Assembly: GCA_910586405.1 (NCBI GenBank)
Contig: CAJUII010000003.1
Coordinates: forward strand, 62,340-92,218
Reading direction: 5' to 3'
DNA from: an uncultured Lachnospiraceae bacterium
GTDB lineage: Bacteria > Bacillota > Clostridia > Lachnospirales > Lachnospiraceae
DNA: 29,879 nucleotides
Shown here: piece by piece, positions 13,682 to 22,074 of the stretch
Layout of the letters: the number at the start of each line of letters is the position of its first letter
Position numbering within the stretch: the stretch's first letter is position 1
The notes under the pieces: model-generated
Database searches by the model: none
What the model was told of the DNA's origin: nothing
The model's input: only the letters and a program-made list of their open reading frames with translations
Made by a program: the position numbers and the translations under genes

Positions 13682-15457
13682 ATGATGCGTGTGATGATAG
13701 ACAGAGACAGGTTCGTATTATACCACGGACGCTCGAACGAAGAAGTACAGGCTTGCAGAGAATATGTAAAAATATGGTGGCCGGAAGAGATGGCTGCGCG
13801 CCTTGAGACTGCAGATCAGGTGTGTGAGAACAAGTTTATCTTTAATCTTCCGTGGGATATGGAACAGACAGCGGAGATCGTGGCATTTGGCGAAGCGCTG
13901 GACTGGACCTATATGCCCGGAAAGGATGTGGAGTTTGTCTATCAGATGAACCGCCATCGTTATTGGGTCTGTTTAGGACAGGCATACGCCATCACTGGCA
14001 GAGAACGATATGTTAAAACATTTGTTTCTCAGATGGCAGACTGGATTTGGGAAAATGCCATCACCACAGAGACCATGCAAAAGACATGGCGCACGATCGA
14101 GGCAGGGATTCGGGCAGAAAACTGGATCAAGGCGATGGGATATATGATCAAAAGTCCTCATATAACGGATGAGGTACTGGAGGCTTTCACCGAATCGATG
14201 CTGCTTCACGCACAGTATCTGGCGGAGAACAGAAAGAGCTTTAGCACGAAGAGTAATTGGGGAATCTTGGAGAGCAGCGGGCTTTTTGCCATCGGAAAAA
14301 TGCTGGAGGAGTGTACGACAGAAAGTACCAGTCAGCGCGGCAGGGAATATGCCCTGCTGGCGCTGGAGCGGCTGGAAAAGCAGCTCGCTACACAGGTGAT
14401 GAGTGACGGGGTTCACTGGGAACAGTCCCCTATGTATCACAACGAGGTATTAAGATGCTGTCTCGAGGTGCTGCGTCTTGCAGAGATTTATAGAATGGAA
14501 GTTCCGGCGGGAATTTTGAGCATGACAAAGGCGATGGCTTATGCTGACCGATTTTGGCAGAAGCCAGATGGAACACAATTGGCAGGAGGGGACAGTGATA
14601 GCACTGATATTCGAGATATTCTCACCGCAAGTGCATTCCAGTTCAAAGATTCGATCTTAAAGTCGGGTGCATTTCCGCGGCTGGATTATGAGAGTATCTG
14701 GGATTATGGGCAGGTAGCTGCGTTGACATATGAGGCGCTTGGCGCGCCAGACAACTATCGTCTGATCATTGACTGCCTGTTAAATATGCCGTTGTTGTTC
14801 TGGGCATCGGAGGTCACGGGAGATGCAAAGTATGCAGATCATGCCAAAGCACATATCAAGACTGCGATGCAGTATATCGTGCGCCCGGATTACTCAACGT
14901 ACCATACCTACTTTTTTAACCCTGAGACGGGAGAGCCTGTAAAGGGTGTGACGCATCAGGGACACAGGCATGGTTCAGCGTGGACGAGAGGTCAGGCATG
15001 GGGAATTTACGGCTCAGCGATGGCATACCGCTATATTCAGGACGTGGCATATCAGGAGATTTTTGAGAAGGTCACAGAATACTTCCTGTTGCATTTGCCA
15101 TCAGATTTGATTCCTTACTGGGATTTTGACTTTGATGATGGCAGTACTGAGCCAAGAGACTCCTCCTCCGCGGCGATTGCAGCCTGCGGTATGCTGGAAA
15201 TGGCCAGACATATGACCGGAGAGAAAGCGCAATATTATGAAGATATGGCAAAGCGTCTGCTGCTGGCGCTGCGCAGCAACTGTGCAGTCACCTCCAAAGA
15301 ACAGTCCAATGGACTGCTGCTGCATGGTACCTATGCGAGAAAATCCGATGAAAATCCCTGCGCAAACCGCGGTGTGGACGAGTGCAATACGTGGGGAGAC
15401 TATTATTATCTCGAAGGCCTTGTCAGAATACACAGAGATTGGAAGTCTTATTGGTAA
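13682..15457 (+). CDS. Chimeric ORF: heparinase II/III-like N-part + GH88 C-part
   Basis: The 591-residue frame joins two unrelated enzymes. Residues 1 to about 350 look like the front of a heparinase II/III-type polysaccharide lyase (helical toroid): TWRTIEAGIRAENW at 135-148, KSNWGILESSG at 190-200 with N192, and EQSPMYHNEVLR with Y252/H253. The C-terminal beta-sandwich is missing. From about residue 357, NYRLIIDCLLNMPLLFWASEVTGD and HQGHRHGSAWTRGQAWGIYG (425-444) are the back of a GH88 unsaturated glucuronyl hydrolase, lacking its first ~140 residues but retaining the Asp of IIDCLLN (364). The join lies near 14744-14755. An in-frame deletion between two formerly adjacent genes is the simplest explanation. 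The start at 13682 has a weak ribosome site; 13694 is the alternative. Confidence 0.8.
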   Translation: MMRVMIDRDRFVLYHGRSNEEVQACREYVKIWWPEEMAARLETADQVCENKFIFNLPWDMEQTAEIVAFGEALDWTYMPGKDVEFVYQMNRHRYWVCLGQAYAITGRERYVKTFVSQMADWIWENAITTETMQKTWRTIEAGIRAENWIKAMGYMIKSPHITDEVLEAFTESMLLHAQYLAENRKSFSTKSNWGILESSGLFAIGKMLEECTTESTSQRGREYALLALERLEKQLATQVMSDGVHWEQSPMYHNEVLRCCLEVLRLAEIYRMEVPAGILSMTKAMAYADRFWQKPDGTQLAGGDSDSTDIRDILTASAFQFKDSILKSGAFPRLDYESIWDYGQVAALTYEALGAPDNYRLIIDCLLNMPLLFWASEVTGDAKYADHAKAHIKTAMQYIVRPDYSTYHTYFFNPETGEPVKGVTHQGHRHGSAWTRGQAWGIYGSAMAYRYIQDVAYQEIFEKVTEYFLLHLPSDLIPYWDFDFDDGSTEPRDSSSAAIAACGMLEMARHMTGEKAQYYEDMAKRLLLALRSNCAVTSKEQSNGLLLHGTYARKSDENPCANRGVDECNTWGDYYYLEGLVRIHRDWKSYW

Positions 15458-15490
15458 AGATCATTTTCCTTTGGACACCTGTGTGTATAA

Positions 15491-15523
15491 AAATACCGCA
15501 GAACCATAAGTTCTGCGGTATTT
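15491..15523. terminator. Bidirectional terminator
   Basis: AAATACCGCAGAAC (15491-15504) and GTTCTGCGGTATTT (15510-15523) form a perfect 14-bp stem with a CATAA loop. T-runs flank it on the minus strand (TTTTTAT), serving the tRNA gene, and TTTCAT follows on the plus strand, serving the chimeric ORF. Confidence 0.9.
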
Positions 15524-15540
15524 CATATGATTTGGTTCAA

Positions 15541-15615
15541 TCGGAGTGACAAGATTCGAACTTGCGGCCTCCACCTCCCTAAGGTGGCGCTCTAGCCAAA
15601 CTGAGCCACACCCCG
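15541..15615 (-). tRNA. tRNA-Pro (anticodon AGG)
   Basis: The minus strand folds into a full cloverleaf: acceptor CGGGGTG/CACTCCG with discriminator A, D-arm GCTC...GAGC, anticodon arm CCACC-TTAGGGA-GGTGG and T-arm GCAAG-TTCGAAT-CTTGT. The loop puts AGG at positions 34-36, reading proline CCU. C1-G72 and A73 are proline identity bases. CCA is not encoded. A terminator follows at 15523-15491. Confidence 0.95.
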
Positions 15616-15699
15616 ATATCGGTATGTATGTCCAAACGACATTTATTATTATATAGAAACAAGCTCATAATGTCAATAAGAAAATAAAAGAATATAAAA

Positions 15700-15867
15700 T
15701 TAAGAAAATTTACATAAACTATTGACAATTGTCAGACAATTTAGTATATTATTTATAGATTCGTGATAATTCAATCGCGAATGAGCATTATAAATGCGGC
15801 ATTCAAGTGAATGCTTTTCACTTAACTCTTTTTCAATATAGTAATCCTTTGAAGAAAGCTTTTTCAT
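15700..15867 (-). CDS. Small hypothetical ORF
   Basis: This 55-codon, minus-strand ORF starts MKKLSSKDYYIEKELSEKHS and ends SLCKFS. A very good ribosome site, GGGAGGATACTGTC, precedes ATG 15867, which is the main argument that it is translated. The stretch ECRIYNAHSRLNYHESINNILNCL faintly recalls the start of SLATT-type membrane proteins, but the frame stops before a full membrane segment, so it may be a remnant. A strong plus-strand promoter (15722-15750) lies antisense within it. Confidence 0.4.
   Translation of the reverse strand: MKKLSSKDYYIEKELSEKHSLECRIYNAHSRLNYHESINNILNCLTIVNSLCKFS
15722..15750 (+). promoter_or_regulatory. Strong promoter, product unclear
   Basis: TTGACA (15722-15727) and TATATT (15745-15750) are 17 nt apart. 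No good plus-strand start follows closely. The transcript could be a short RNA ending at the small hairpin GCATTC/GAATGC plus TTTT (15799-15818), or a long leader reaching hflX at 16078. Confidence 0.55.
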
Positions 15868-16077
15868 GACAGTATCCTCCCAATTTGCTGCCGGAAAAAG
15901 CTTTCTTTGTGTGCAGCATAAAAAGTTGTGAAAAATGTGTAATTATCTGCAAGAAAGTATTATAATAAGAGTATGGCAACGCTTTAAAGGAATTTCGCGC
16001 TGTGGTTTTTTGAAAATGAAAGCTTCGTATGCATGATGAGAATACGTTGTTTTAGGAATGAGGATACGGAGGGAACA
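15868..16077. other. Gap before hflX
   Basis: AT-rich and without a convincing gene. GAAAGCTTTTTC (15854-15865) and GAAAAAGCTTTC (15894-15905) are an inverted pair that frames the ribosome site and start codon of the small minus-strand ORF and could fold over it. TATAAT at 15961-15966 is a candidate -10 for hflX, but no good -35 is visible. Confidence 0.4.
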
Positions 16078-17346
16078 ATGGATAAAGTATTAATTGTAGG
16101 TGTGAATTTTACAGCCGATTATAAAAACCAAAGCTTTGATCTTGCCATGGACGAGATGGTCAGTCTGGTGAAAGCGTGTGACATGGAGCCAGTGGGACGC
16201 ATCGAGCAGAATATGGCAAGCGCCAATACCGCGACATATATTGGTGCGGGCAAGGTGCAGGAGGTTGGCGAGATGGTCAGGGCGCTGGAGGCGGATTTGG
16301 TGGTGTTTGACAACGGGTTATCGCCCATACAGCTTAGGAATCTGAGCAGGGAATTAAACTGTCCGGTGATGGATCGAACGACGTTGATTCTGGAAATTTT
16401 TTCAGCGAGAGCAAAGACGCGAGAGGCAAAGCTCCAGGTTGAGGTTGCGAGATTACAGTATATGCTGCCAAGACTGGTAGGACTTCATGACGCCCTGTCA
16501 AGGCAGGGAGGCGCCAGCGGTGCGATGAGTAATAAGGGCGCCGGGGAGAAAAAACTGGAGTTGGACAGGCGTAAGCTGGAGCAAAGACTTACGACGATGC
16601 GCCGGGAGCTGGAAAAAATCGCAGGAGAGCGGGAGACACAACGAAAAAAGCGGTCAGAATCGGGGATTCCGAGAGTGGCATTGGTGGGGTACACAAATGC
16701 AGGAAAATCTACTGTCATGAACGCAATGCTGTCAGCGTATGATGGTGAGGAGGAGAAGCATGTGTACGAGAAGGATATGCTGTTTGCCACCCTGGATACC
16801 ACAGTCAGAAGAATCTCGCCATCCGATGAAAATGATTTCCTGCTGTCCGATACAGTAGGGTTTATCTCGAATCTTCCGCACAGTCTGGTGAAGGCATTCC
16901 GCTCTACGCTGGAGGAAGTTCGGGAGGCAGACTTGCTCATCCAGGTGATCGATTATTCGGATGAGAATTATATGGAGCATATCCGAGTGACAGAAGATAC
17001 CTTGAAGGAGCTTGGTGCAGAACAGATTCCGATGATTTATGTATACAATAAGGCAGATTTGTGTGGCATGGGAGAGTTTGCCACAATACAGGGAGATGAC
17101 AAACTGTATATGTCTGCAAAATCCCAGAGCGGCATTCAGACGCTCATGACGCTGATTTCGGGAAAGCTGTCGGGCAGATACAGTGCGTGTGCATTTATCA
17201 TCCCATATCAGCGGGGCGATGTAGTGTCCTATCTCAATGATAATGCTGTGGTCTACCACACGGAGTACCGCGAGAACGGCGTGTATATGGAGACCAATGT
17301 AAGTCGTATTGATGCGGCGCGGTATGCGCAGTTTCAGGTGAAATAA
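16078..17346 (+). CDS. hflX: Ribosome-associated GTPase HflX
   Basis: HflX binds the 50S subunit, splits stalled ribosomes and helps in stress recovery. The 422-residue protein has the N-terminal HflX domain (GAGKVQEV near 57, FDNGLSPIQLRNL near 77), a coiled linker rich in Arg and Glu (about 155-195), and the G domain: GYTNAGKS at 204-211, DTVGFI at 258-263, NKAD at 324-327 and SAKS at 346-349. All GTPase motifs are intact. The start at 16078 follows ACGGAGGGAAC; an in-frame ATG at 16033 lacks a ribosome site. The name does not imply a link to hflK/hflC. Confidence 0.95.
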   Translation: MDKVLIVGVNFTADYKNQSFDLAMDEMVSLVKACDMEPVGRIEQNMASANTATYIGAGKVQEVGEMVRALEADLVVFDNGLSPIQLRNLSRELNCPVMDRTTLILEIFSARAKTREAKLQVEVARLQYMLPRLVGLHDALSRQGGASGAMSNKGAGEKKLELDRRKLEQRLTTMRRELEKIAGERETQRKKRSESGIPRVALVGYTNAGKSTVMNAMLSAYDGEEEKHVYEKDMLFATLDTTVRRISPSDENDFLLSDTVGFISNLPHSLVKAFRSTLEEVREADLLIQVIDYSDENYMEHIRVTEDTLKELGAEQIPMIYVYNKADLCGMGEFATIQGDDKLYMSAKSQSGIQTLMTLISGKLSGRYSACAFIIPYQRGDVVSYLNDNAVVYHTEYRENGVYMETNVSRIDAARYAQFQVK

Positions 17347-17458
17347 ACAGTATTTTTCACTCTTGGCGAATGTTCACAATTTATTTATATTTTCATCATA
17401 ATAATATGCTAATATGAATAATAACTTGTTGATGAAAGCATTTGCTGGAGGGGAGAAT

Positions 17459-18658
17459 ATGGATAAAAATGGAAAAAACACGAACCGAATAGTCAAAATG
17501 CACAAAATTATATTTGCGGTTGGTATGGCGGGCGTCGCAGGGCTCAATATTGCGTCATGGAAGAGTGTAGCTTTTAGTGATTGGTATATCAAGAATATTT
17601 TTCCTGTCTGGTTGAATACGTATGCGCGTCTCACCAGCAAGATTCCCTTTAGTGTCGGCGAGATTATGCTGATACTGGCTGTGGTGCTCACGCTGTTTGG
17701 CATCGGCGCCGCGATTGTGAATCTAGTCTGCCGTAAAAGATTTCAGAGAGCTGTTGGATGCTTTGGAAGGTTTTATGCATGGACAGCATTGGTTGTCTGT
17801 TATGTGATGACGCTGAACTGTTTTATTCTGTATCATGGTTCTAGTTTTTCCGAGAAATATATGGTAAAAGAAAACGCGGCAGAGATGATGGTTGTCAGCA
17901 ATTCTGACCGTGCAGTGACGCAGGCGGCAGGCCAAAAGACATACACGAAAAGAGAACTGGCGATATTGAGAGACTATATCGTGGAGAGATGCAATGAGCT
18001 GGAAAAGCAGATCATCCATGATGACAGTGGGGAGGCCTATTATGACGGGGACTTGATCGCGGCTTCGCAGCAGGCGATGGTGAAGCTCGGGGAAACATAT
18101 GACCAACTCGCAGGGTTTTATGTGACACCCAAGTACTTAAGCTTTTCCGAGTTTTTTAGTCAGCAGTACATAATGGGGTATTACTTTCCATTTTCTATGG
18201 AAGCAAACATTAATTCAATCATGTATATCACCAATGTGGCTCCGACAGTCTGTCATGAGCTTGCACATACAAAGGGCTTTATCTATGAGGATGACGCGAA
18301 TCTGATTGGTTTTCTGGCGTGCATCAATGCCGATGACCCGTTCTTGCAGTATTGCGGTTATCTGAGTGTGCTCAGTTATGTCAATAATGATTTTTATGAA
18401 TCTATTGGAAAAAGTCAGAGTGTGTACCAAACACATGTGAGAATCCGCGATGCGGTTGCGGACGATAACGTTTTTTTGACAAGAGAGGAGTGGCAGATGG
18501 TCGAGAAGAAGGCCGTTGTCAAGACTTCCACAGTGAAGAAGGTCTCGAATACGCTGATGGATACGACGCTGAAATTAAATGGTGTGGAGGAGGGTGTGCT
18601 CCAGTATAACAATGTCGTGGGACTGTTATTGACATACTACGACGGAGAACTGTATTGA
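17459..18658 (+). CDS. DUF3810 membrane metallopeptidase-like protein
   Basis: The 399-residue protein has three clear N-terminal membrane helices (about 16-34, 66-90 and 105-124) and a long extracytoplasmic or cytosolic domain. HELAH at 266-270, followed by E277 in KGFIYEDDANL, is an HExxH zinc-peptidase motif, characteristic of DUF3810 proteins. The substrate is unknown. Other family features visible are SKIPFSVGEI and SFSEFFSQQYIMGYYFPFS. The start at 17459 follows TGGAGGGGAGAAT; ATGs at 17414 and 17432 are alternatives. TTCACA and CATAAT near 17373-17402 are a weak promoter candidate. Confidence 0.86.
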   Translation: MDKNGKNTNRIVKMHKIIFAVGMAGVAGLNIASWKSVAFSDWYIKNIFPVWLNTYARLTSKIPFSVGEIMLILAVVLTLFGIGAAIVNLVCRKRFQRAVGCFGRFYAWTALVVCYVMTLNCFILYHGSSFSEKYMVKENAAEMMVVSNSDRAVTQAAGQKTYTKRELAILRDYIVERCNELEKQIIHDDSGEAYYDGDLIAASQQAMVKLGETYDQLAGFYVTPKYLSFSEFFSQQYIMGYYFPFSMEANINSIMYITNVAPTVCHELAHTKGFIYEDDANLIGFLACINADDPFLQYCGYLSVLSYVNNDFYESIGKSQSVYQTHVRIRDAVADDNVFLTREEWQMVEKKAVVKTSTVKKVSNTLMDTTLKLNGVEEGVLQYNNVVGLLLTYYDGELY

Positions 18659-18677
18659 TTGTTTAGGTGAAAAGAGT

Positions 18678-18706
18678 GCCGGTGTCCATACAATCTGGAC
18701 GCCGGC
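18678..18706 (+). other. Hairpin before the Mbeg1-like gene
   Basis: GCCGGTGTCC (18678-18687) and GGACGCCGGC (18697-18706) form a 10-bp stem with one G-U pair. It ends a few bases before the GGGGAGG ribosome site and has no U-tract. It may protect the downstream mRNA or tune translation. Confidence 0.45.
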
Positions 18707-18721
18707 AGCGGGGAGGCAGTT

Positions 18722-19882
18722 ATGGGAGATCTTATCTCATATGTATATGAATTTGGCGGTTTCACGTTTACGGAGAAACCATTTTGTGAGATTGATGGAT
18801 TGGTATTTTCCCATCTTTCTTATTTTTTATTTGGCGGGATTGTTCCCGGAATCGACGACAATATGCCAGCGATCGCGCTGTGTGATGTGGCACAGCGGAT
18901 GGACTGGCATAATTTTATATCCGTGAAATGGGAGTTGGACAAGAACCGTGAGCTTTTTTACAAGGTGGCTTTTTCTCGCCGGTATCGCAATACCAAGGCA
19001 AATTTTTGGGTGGAGGAGATGAATGCCGAGGAGGATGTACAGTTTTGTGCAGTGACATTTCTCTTGGGGAACGGTGATACATTCGTATCCTTTCGCGGGA
19101 CAGACGATGTGCTGATCGGATGGAAAGAGGATTTCTATATGGCATACCGCACGCCGGTGGGCGCTCAACTCAGAAGCACAGAATACCTAGAGCAGGTGGC
19201 TAGGCTGCTTGCCAGAAAAAGGCGTCTTAGGTTTTATCTGGGGGGACATTCGAAGGGCGGAAATCTGGCGGTGTACGCGGCAATGACCTGCGATGAATCA
19301 TTAAAGAGCAGAATTGGAAAAATATATAATATGGACGGACCGGGATTTCGACCTGATTTTATGGAGACACTGGATTATGACGGCGTGAAGGACAAAATCC
19401 TAAAGATTGTTCCAGATGAATCCTTTGTGGGAATGCTGATGGAACAGAAGGAAGATTACGAGCTGATCAAGAGTACGGAGATTGGTGTGCAGCAGCACAT
19501 TTGTTTTTCGTGGTGTGTGGAGGGAGATCATTTTGAGCGTTCAGAAGTTCAGAAGCCAAAGCGAAAAGAATTGTATGACCGAATTAACAACTGGATTTTT
19601 GCGCTGGGGATCGAGCAGGTTGGAGACTTTATTGAGAGCCTGTTTAAAATAATAGAAATTACGGAGGCAAAGACGCTGTCAGACTTAAAAAAAGTGAAAG
19701 GAGGAGAGATCGCAAAAAAAATTCATACGATCATACAGGAGTATGCGAAAATGAATGAGGAGACAAAACAGGTCTTTTGGGAAATCGGAGGATTTATGAT
19801 AGAGGTGCTTGCCAGGGATCAGCAGGAGCGCATTGGACGATGGAAAACTTTTGAAAAAATCAGGCAGCGGGTAGAACATTGA
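18722..19882 (+). CDS. Mbeg1-like (DUF2974) alpha/beta hydrolase
   Basis: The product is 386 residues. It has the lipase-type elbow GGHSKGG with S177, preceded by VSFRGTDD at 122-129, and the N-terminal signature SYVYEFGGFTFTEKPFCEID and DGLVFSHLSYF of the Mbeg1-like family. After the nucleophile, YNMDGPGF is also conserved. The C-terminal 100 residues are helical and charged. There is no signal peptide, so it should be cytosolic; the substrate is unknown. GGGGAGGCAGTT precedes ATG 18722. It lies 63 nt after the DUF3810 gene and may share its transcript. Confidence 0.87.
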   Translation: MGDLISYVYEFGGFTFTEKPFCEIDGLVFSHLSYFLFGGIVPGIDDNMPAIALCDVAQRMDWHNFISVKWELDKNRELFYKVAFSRRYRNTKANFWVEEMNAEEDVQFCAVTFLLGNGDTFVSFRGTDDVLIGWKEDFYMAYRTPVGAQLRSTEYLEQVARLLARKRRLRFYLGGHSKGGNLAVYAAMTCDESLKSRIGKIYNMDGPGFRPDFMETLDYDGVKDKILKIVPDESFVGMLMEQKEDYELIKSTEIGVQQHICFSWCVEGDHFERSEVQKPKRKELYDRINNWIFALGIEQVGDFIESLFKIIEITEAKTLSDLKKVKGGEIAKKIHTIIQEYAKMNEETKQVFWEIGGFMIEVLARDQQERIGRWKTFEKIRQRVEH

Positions 19883-19946
19883 CCTATAAATGTAACCATT
19901 TTCATATAAAAGACTAAAATTGACCAGAAAAGACGAGAAAAGACAG

Positions 19947-19975
19947 TTGACTTATTACGAAAAACAGTATAAAAT
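19947..19975 (+). promoter_or_regulatory. Promoter of the kdgK-kduD-kdgA operon
   Basis: TTGACT (19947-19952) and TAAAAT (19970-19975) are 17 nt apart. The leader then holds CAGCACT (20052-20058) and AGTGCTG (20065-20071), a hairpin just before the GGAGGAG site. AAGTG at 20042-20046 could pair instead with CACTT (20055-20059), so two folds are possible. Confidence 0.5.
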
Positions 19976-20095
19976 TCATAGTGTAAGCTCTTACAAGAAA
20001 AGCTGAAAAAAGATAGAACTAGATAAATAATGTATTTTCAGAAGTGTTCTTCAGCACTTTTGAGAGTGCTGATAATAAATGGAGGAGTGATTAAA

Positions 20096-21130
20096 ATGGC
20101 AAAAAAAGTAGTAACAATGGGTGAGATTATGTTAAGGCTCTCTACACCAAACAACGAGAAGTTTATCCAGGCGGACGAGTTTGACATCAACTACGGCGGC
20201 GGTGAGGCAAATGTGGCGGTATCGCTGGCAAACTATGGACATGATGCAAGCTTTGTGACAGCGGTTCCTGATAATGAGTTGGGAGAATGTGCGGTCGCAG
20301 CGCTGAGAAAGTATGGTGTGGGTACTGCAAATATCGCAAAGTGCGGAGAGAGACTGGGCATTTATTATCTGGAATCCGGTTCTTCGATGAGACCTTCCAA
20401 GGTTGTGTATGACAGGGCGCATTCATCCATCTCGACAGCGACAGCGGCAGATTTTGATTTTGACAAGATTTTTGAGGGGGTTGACTGGTTTCATTTTACA
20501 GGTATCACACCCGCAGTATCGGACACAGCGGCAGTGCTCACAGAGGAGGCGTTAAAGGCAGCTAAGAAGCATGGTGTGAAGGTTTCTGTGGACTTGAACT
20601 TCAGAAAGAAGCTGTGGTCCTCAGAGAAGGCACAGAAGATTATGAAAAACCTGATGCAGTATGTCGATGTCTGTATCGGTAATGAGGAGGATGCAGAGCT
20701 TGTGCTGGGGTATAAGCCAGGCAATACAGATGTGACGAGCGGTGATCTCGAGCTTGCAGGATATAAGTCCATCTTTGAACAGATGGTTGCAGATTATAAC
20801 TTTGAGTATTGCATCTCATCACTCAGAGTCAGCCATTCAGCCTCTGACAATGGGTGGTCTGCATGTATTTATGCAAGGGACACGAAAGAATTTTATCACT
20901 CTAAGGAATACAGCATTCATCCCATCGTAGACCGTGTCGGCGGCGGCGATTCTTTTGCGGGCGGCGTGATCTGCGGTCTGCTGGATGGCAAGGACTTCAA
21001 GGCGGCATTGGAGTTTGGTGTGGCGGCATCCGCATTGAAGCACACAATACCGGGTGATTTTAACTTAGTGTCGAGAAAAGAAGTCGAGACACTTGCGGGC
21101 GGCGATGCATCCGGGCGCGTACAGCGTTAA
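20096..21130 (+). CDS. kdgK: 2-dehydro-3-deoxygluconokinase
   Basis: KdgK phosphorylates 2-keto-3-deoxygluconate (KDG) to KDPG with ATP. The 344-residue PfkB-family protein starts MAKKVVTMGEIMLRLSTPNN, with the sugar-binding GGGEANVAVSLANYG near residue 34 and the C-terminal anion hole and catalytic Asp motif DRVGGGDSFAGG near 290. YYLESGSSMRPSKVVYDR is typical of KDG kinases. ATG 20096 follows GGAGGAGTGATTAAA; an upstream in-frame ATG at 20030 is unsupported. It leads an operon with kduD and kdgA, which fixes its substrate as KDG with good probability. Confidence 0.9.
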   Translation: MAKKVVTMGEIMLRLSTPNNEKFIQADEFDINYGGGEANVAVSLANYGHDASFVTAVPDNELGECAVAALRKYGVGTANIAKCGERLGIYYLESGSSMRPSKVVYDRAHSSISTATAADFDFDKIFEGVDWFHFTGITPAVSDTAAVLTEEALKAAKKHGVKVSVDLNFRKKLWSSEKAQKIMKNLMQYVDVCIGNEEDAELVLGYKPGNTDVTSGDLELAGYKSIFEQMVADYNFEYCISSLRVSHSASDNGWSACIYARDTKEFYHSKEYSIHPIVDRVGGGDSFAGGVICGLLDGKDFKAALEFGVAASALKHTIPGDFNLVSRKEVETLAGGDASGRVQR

Positions 21131-21143
21131 TCAGATCTCATGG

Positions 21144-21184
21144 GAATAGACAACGTTTTGCATCAGCAAACGGTTGTTTATTCT
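21144..21184 (+). other. Intercistronic hairpin between kdgK and kduD
   Basis: GAATAGACAACGTTT pairs, with wobbles, with AAACGGTTGTTTATTC across this stretch. No U-tract follows, so a role in mRNA processing or stability is more likely than termination. Confidence 0.4.
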
Positions 21185-21230
21185 CGCAAAAATACATAGT
21201 ATCAAAATCGATTATAGAAGGAAATGAATC

Positions 21231-22034
21231 ATGGAAAACACAAATCCGTTTTCACTGGAAGGAAAAATCGCACTTGTGACAGGTGCATCTTACGGCATTG
21301 GCTTTTCAATCGCAAAAGCAATGGCAGGCGCAGGGGCAACGATTGTATTTAATGACATTAAGCAGGAGCTTGTGGACAAGGGCATTGCAGCATATAAGGA
21401 GGAGGGCATCGACGCACATGGATATGTATGTGATGTCACCAATGAGGATGCTGTCAATGAGATGGTTGCGGCGATCGAGAAAGAAGTTGGCGTGATAGAT
21501 ATACTTGTCAACAATGCAGGTATCATCAAGAGAATTCCGATGTGCGAGATGACTGCGGCAGAGTTTAGACAGGTTATCGATGTCGATCTGAATGCGCCGT
21601 TTATCGTATCAAAGGCAGTGATTCCTGCCATGATCAAGAAGGGACATGGCAAGATTATCAATATCTGCTCTATGATGTCAGAGCTTGGACGTGAGACGGT
21701 ATCTGCGTATGCAGCCGCAAAGGGCGGATTAAAGATGCTTACAAAGAATATATGTTCTGAATACGGTGAATTCAATATCCAGTGGAACGGCATCGGGCCA
21801 GGCTATATCGAGACACCGCAGACGGCGCCGCTGCGCGAGCGTCAGCCGGATGGAAGCAGACATCCGTTTGATACCTTTATCTGTGCAAAGACACCGGCAA
21901 ACAGATGGTTACAGCCGGATGAGCTTGGCGGACCTGCTGTTTTCCTTGCTTCGGAAGCATCAAATGGCGTAAATGGACATATACTGTATGTTGATGGCGG
22001 AATCCTTGCTTACATTGGCAAACAGCCTCAATAA
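21231..22034 (+). CDS. kduD: 2-deoxy-D-gluconate 3-/KDG 5-dehydrogenase (SDR)
   Basis: This 267-residue short-chain dehydrogenase should reduce 5-keto-4-deoxyuronate isomerisation product (2,5-diketo-3-deoxygluconate) to KDG with NAD(P)H. Visible motifs are the cofactor loop TGASYGIG near residue 17, VNNAG near 91, the catalytic Ser of ICSMMSELG and YAAAKGG with the Tyr-x3-Lys pair, then GPGYIETPQTAPL. The C-terminal VNGHILYVDGG is standard for the family. Gluconate 5-dehydrogenases are close relatives; the flanking kdgK and kdgA favour KduD. AAGGAAATGAATC precedes the ATG. Confidence 0.85.
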   Translation: MENTNPFSLEGKIALVTGASYGIGFSIAKAMAGAGATIVFNDIKQELVDKGIAAYKEEGIDAHGYVCDVTNEDAVNEMVAAIEKEVGVIDILVNNAGIIKRIPMCEMTAAEFRQVIDVDLNAPFIVSKAVIPAMIKKGHGKIINICSMMSELGRETVSAYAAAKGGLKMLTKNICSEYGEFNIQWNGIGPGYIETPQTAPLRERQPDGSRHPFDTFICAKTPANRWLQPDELGGPAVFLASEASNGVNGHILYVDGGILAYIGKQPQ

Positions 22035-22074
22035 AACGGTATGCGAATATCATAACAAGGAAAAGAGGAAAAGT

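Noticed and set aside
16033..16077. ATG at 16033 as the start of hflX
   Set aside because: There is no ribosome site, and the extra residues are not in the family; ACGGAGGGAAC precedes 16078.
18678..18706. Terminator between the DUF3810 and Mbeg1-like genes
   Set aside because: The stem is strong but no T-run follows and the ribosome site comes directly after.
21973..22074. Longer N-terminus for the aldolase
   Set aside because: It would overlap kduD by 62 nt and adds residues not found in aldolases; the ATG at 22075 has a purine-rich ribosome site.
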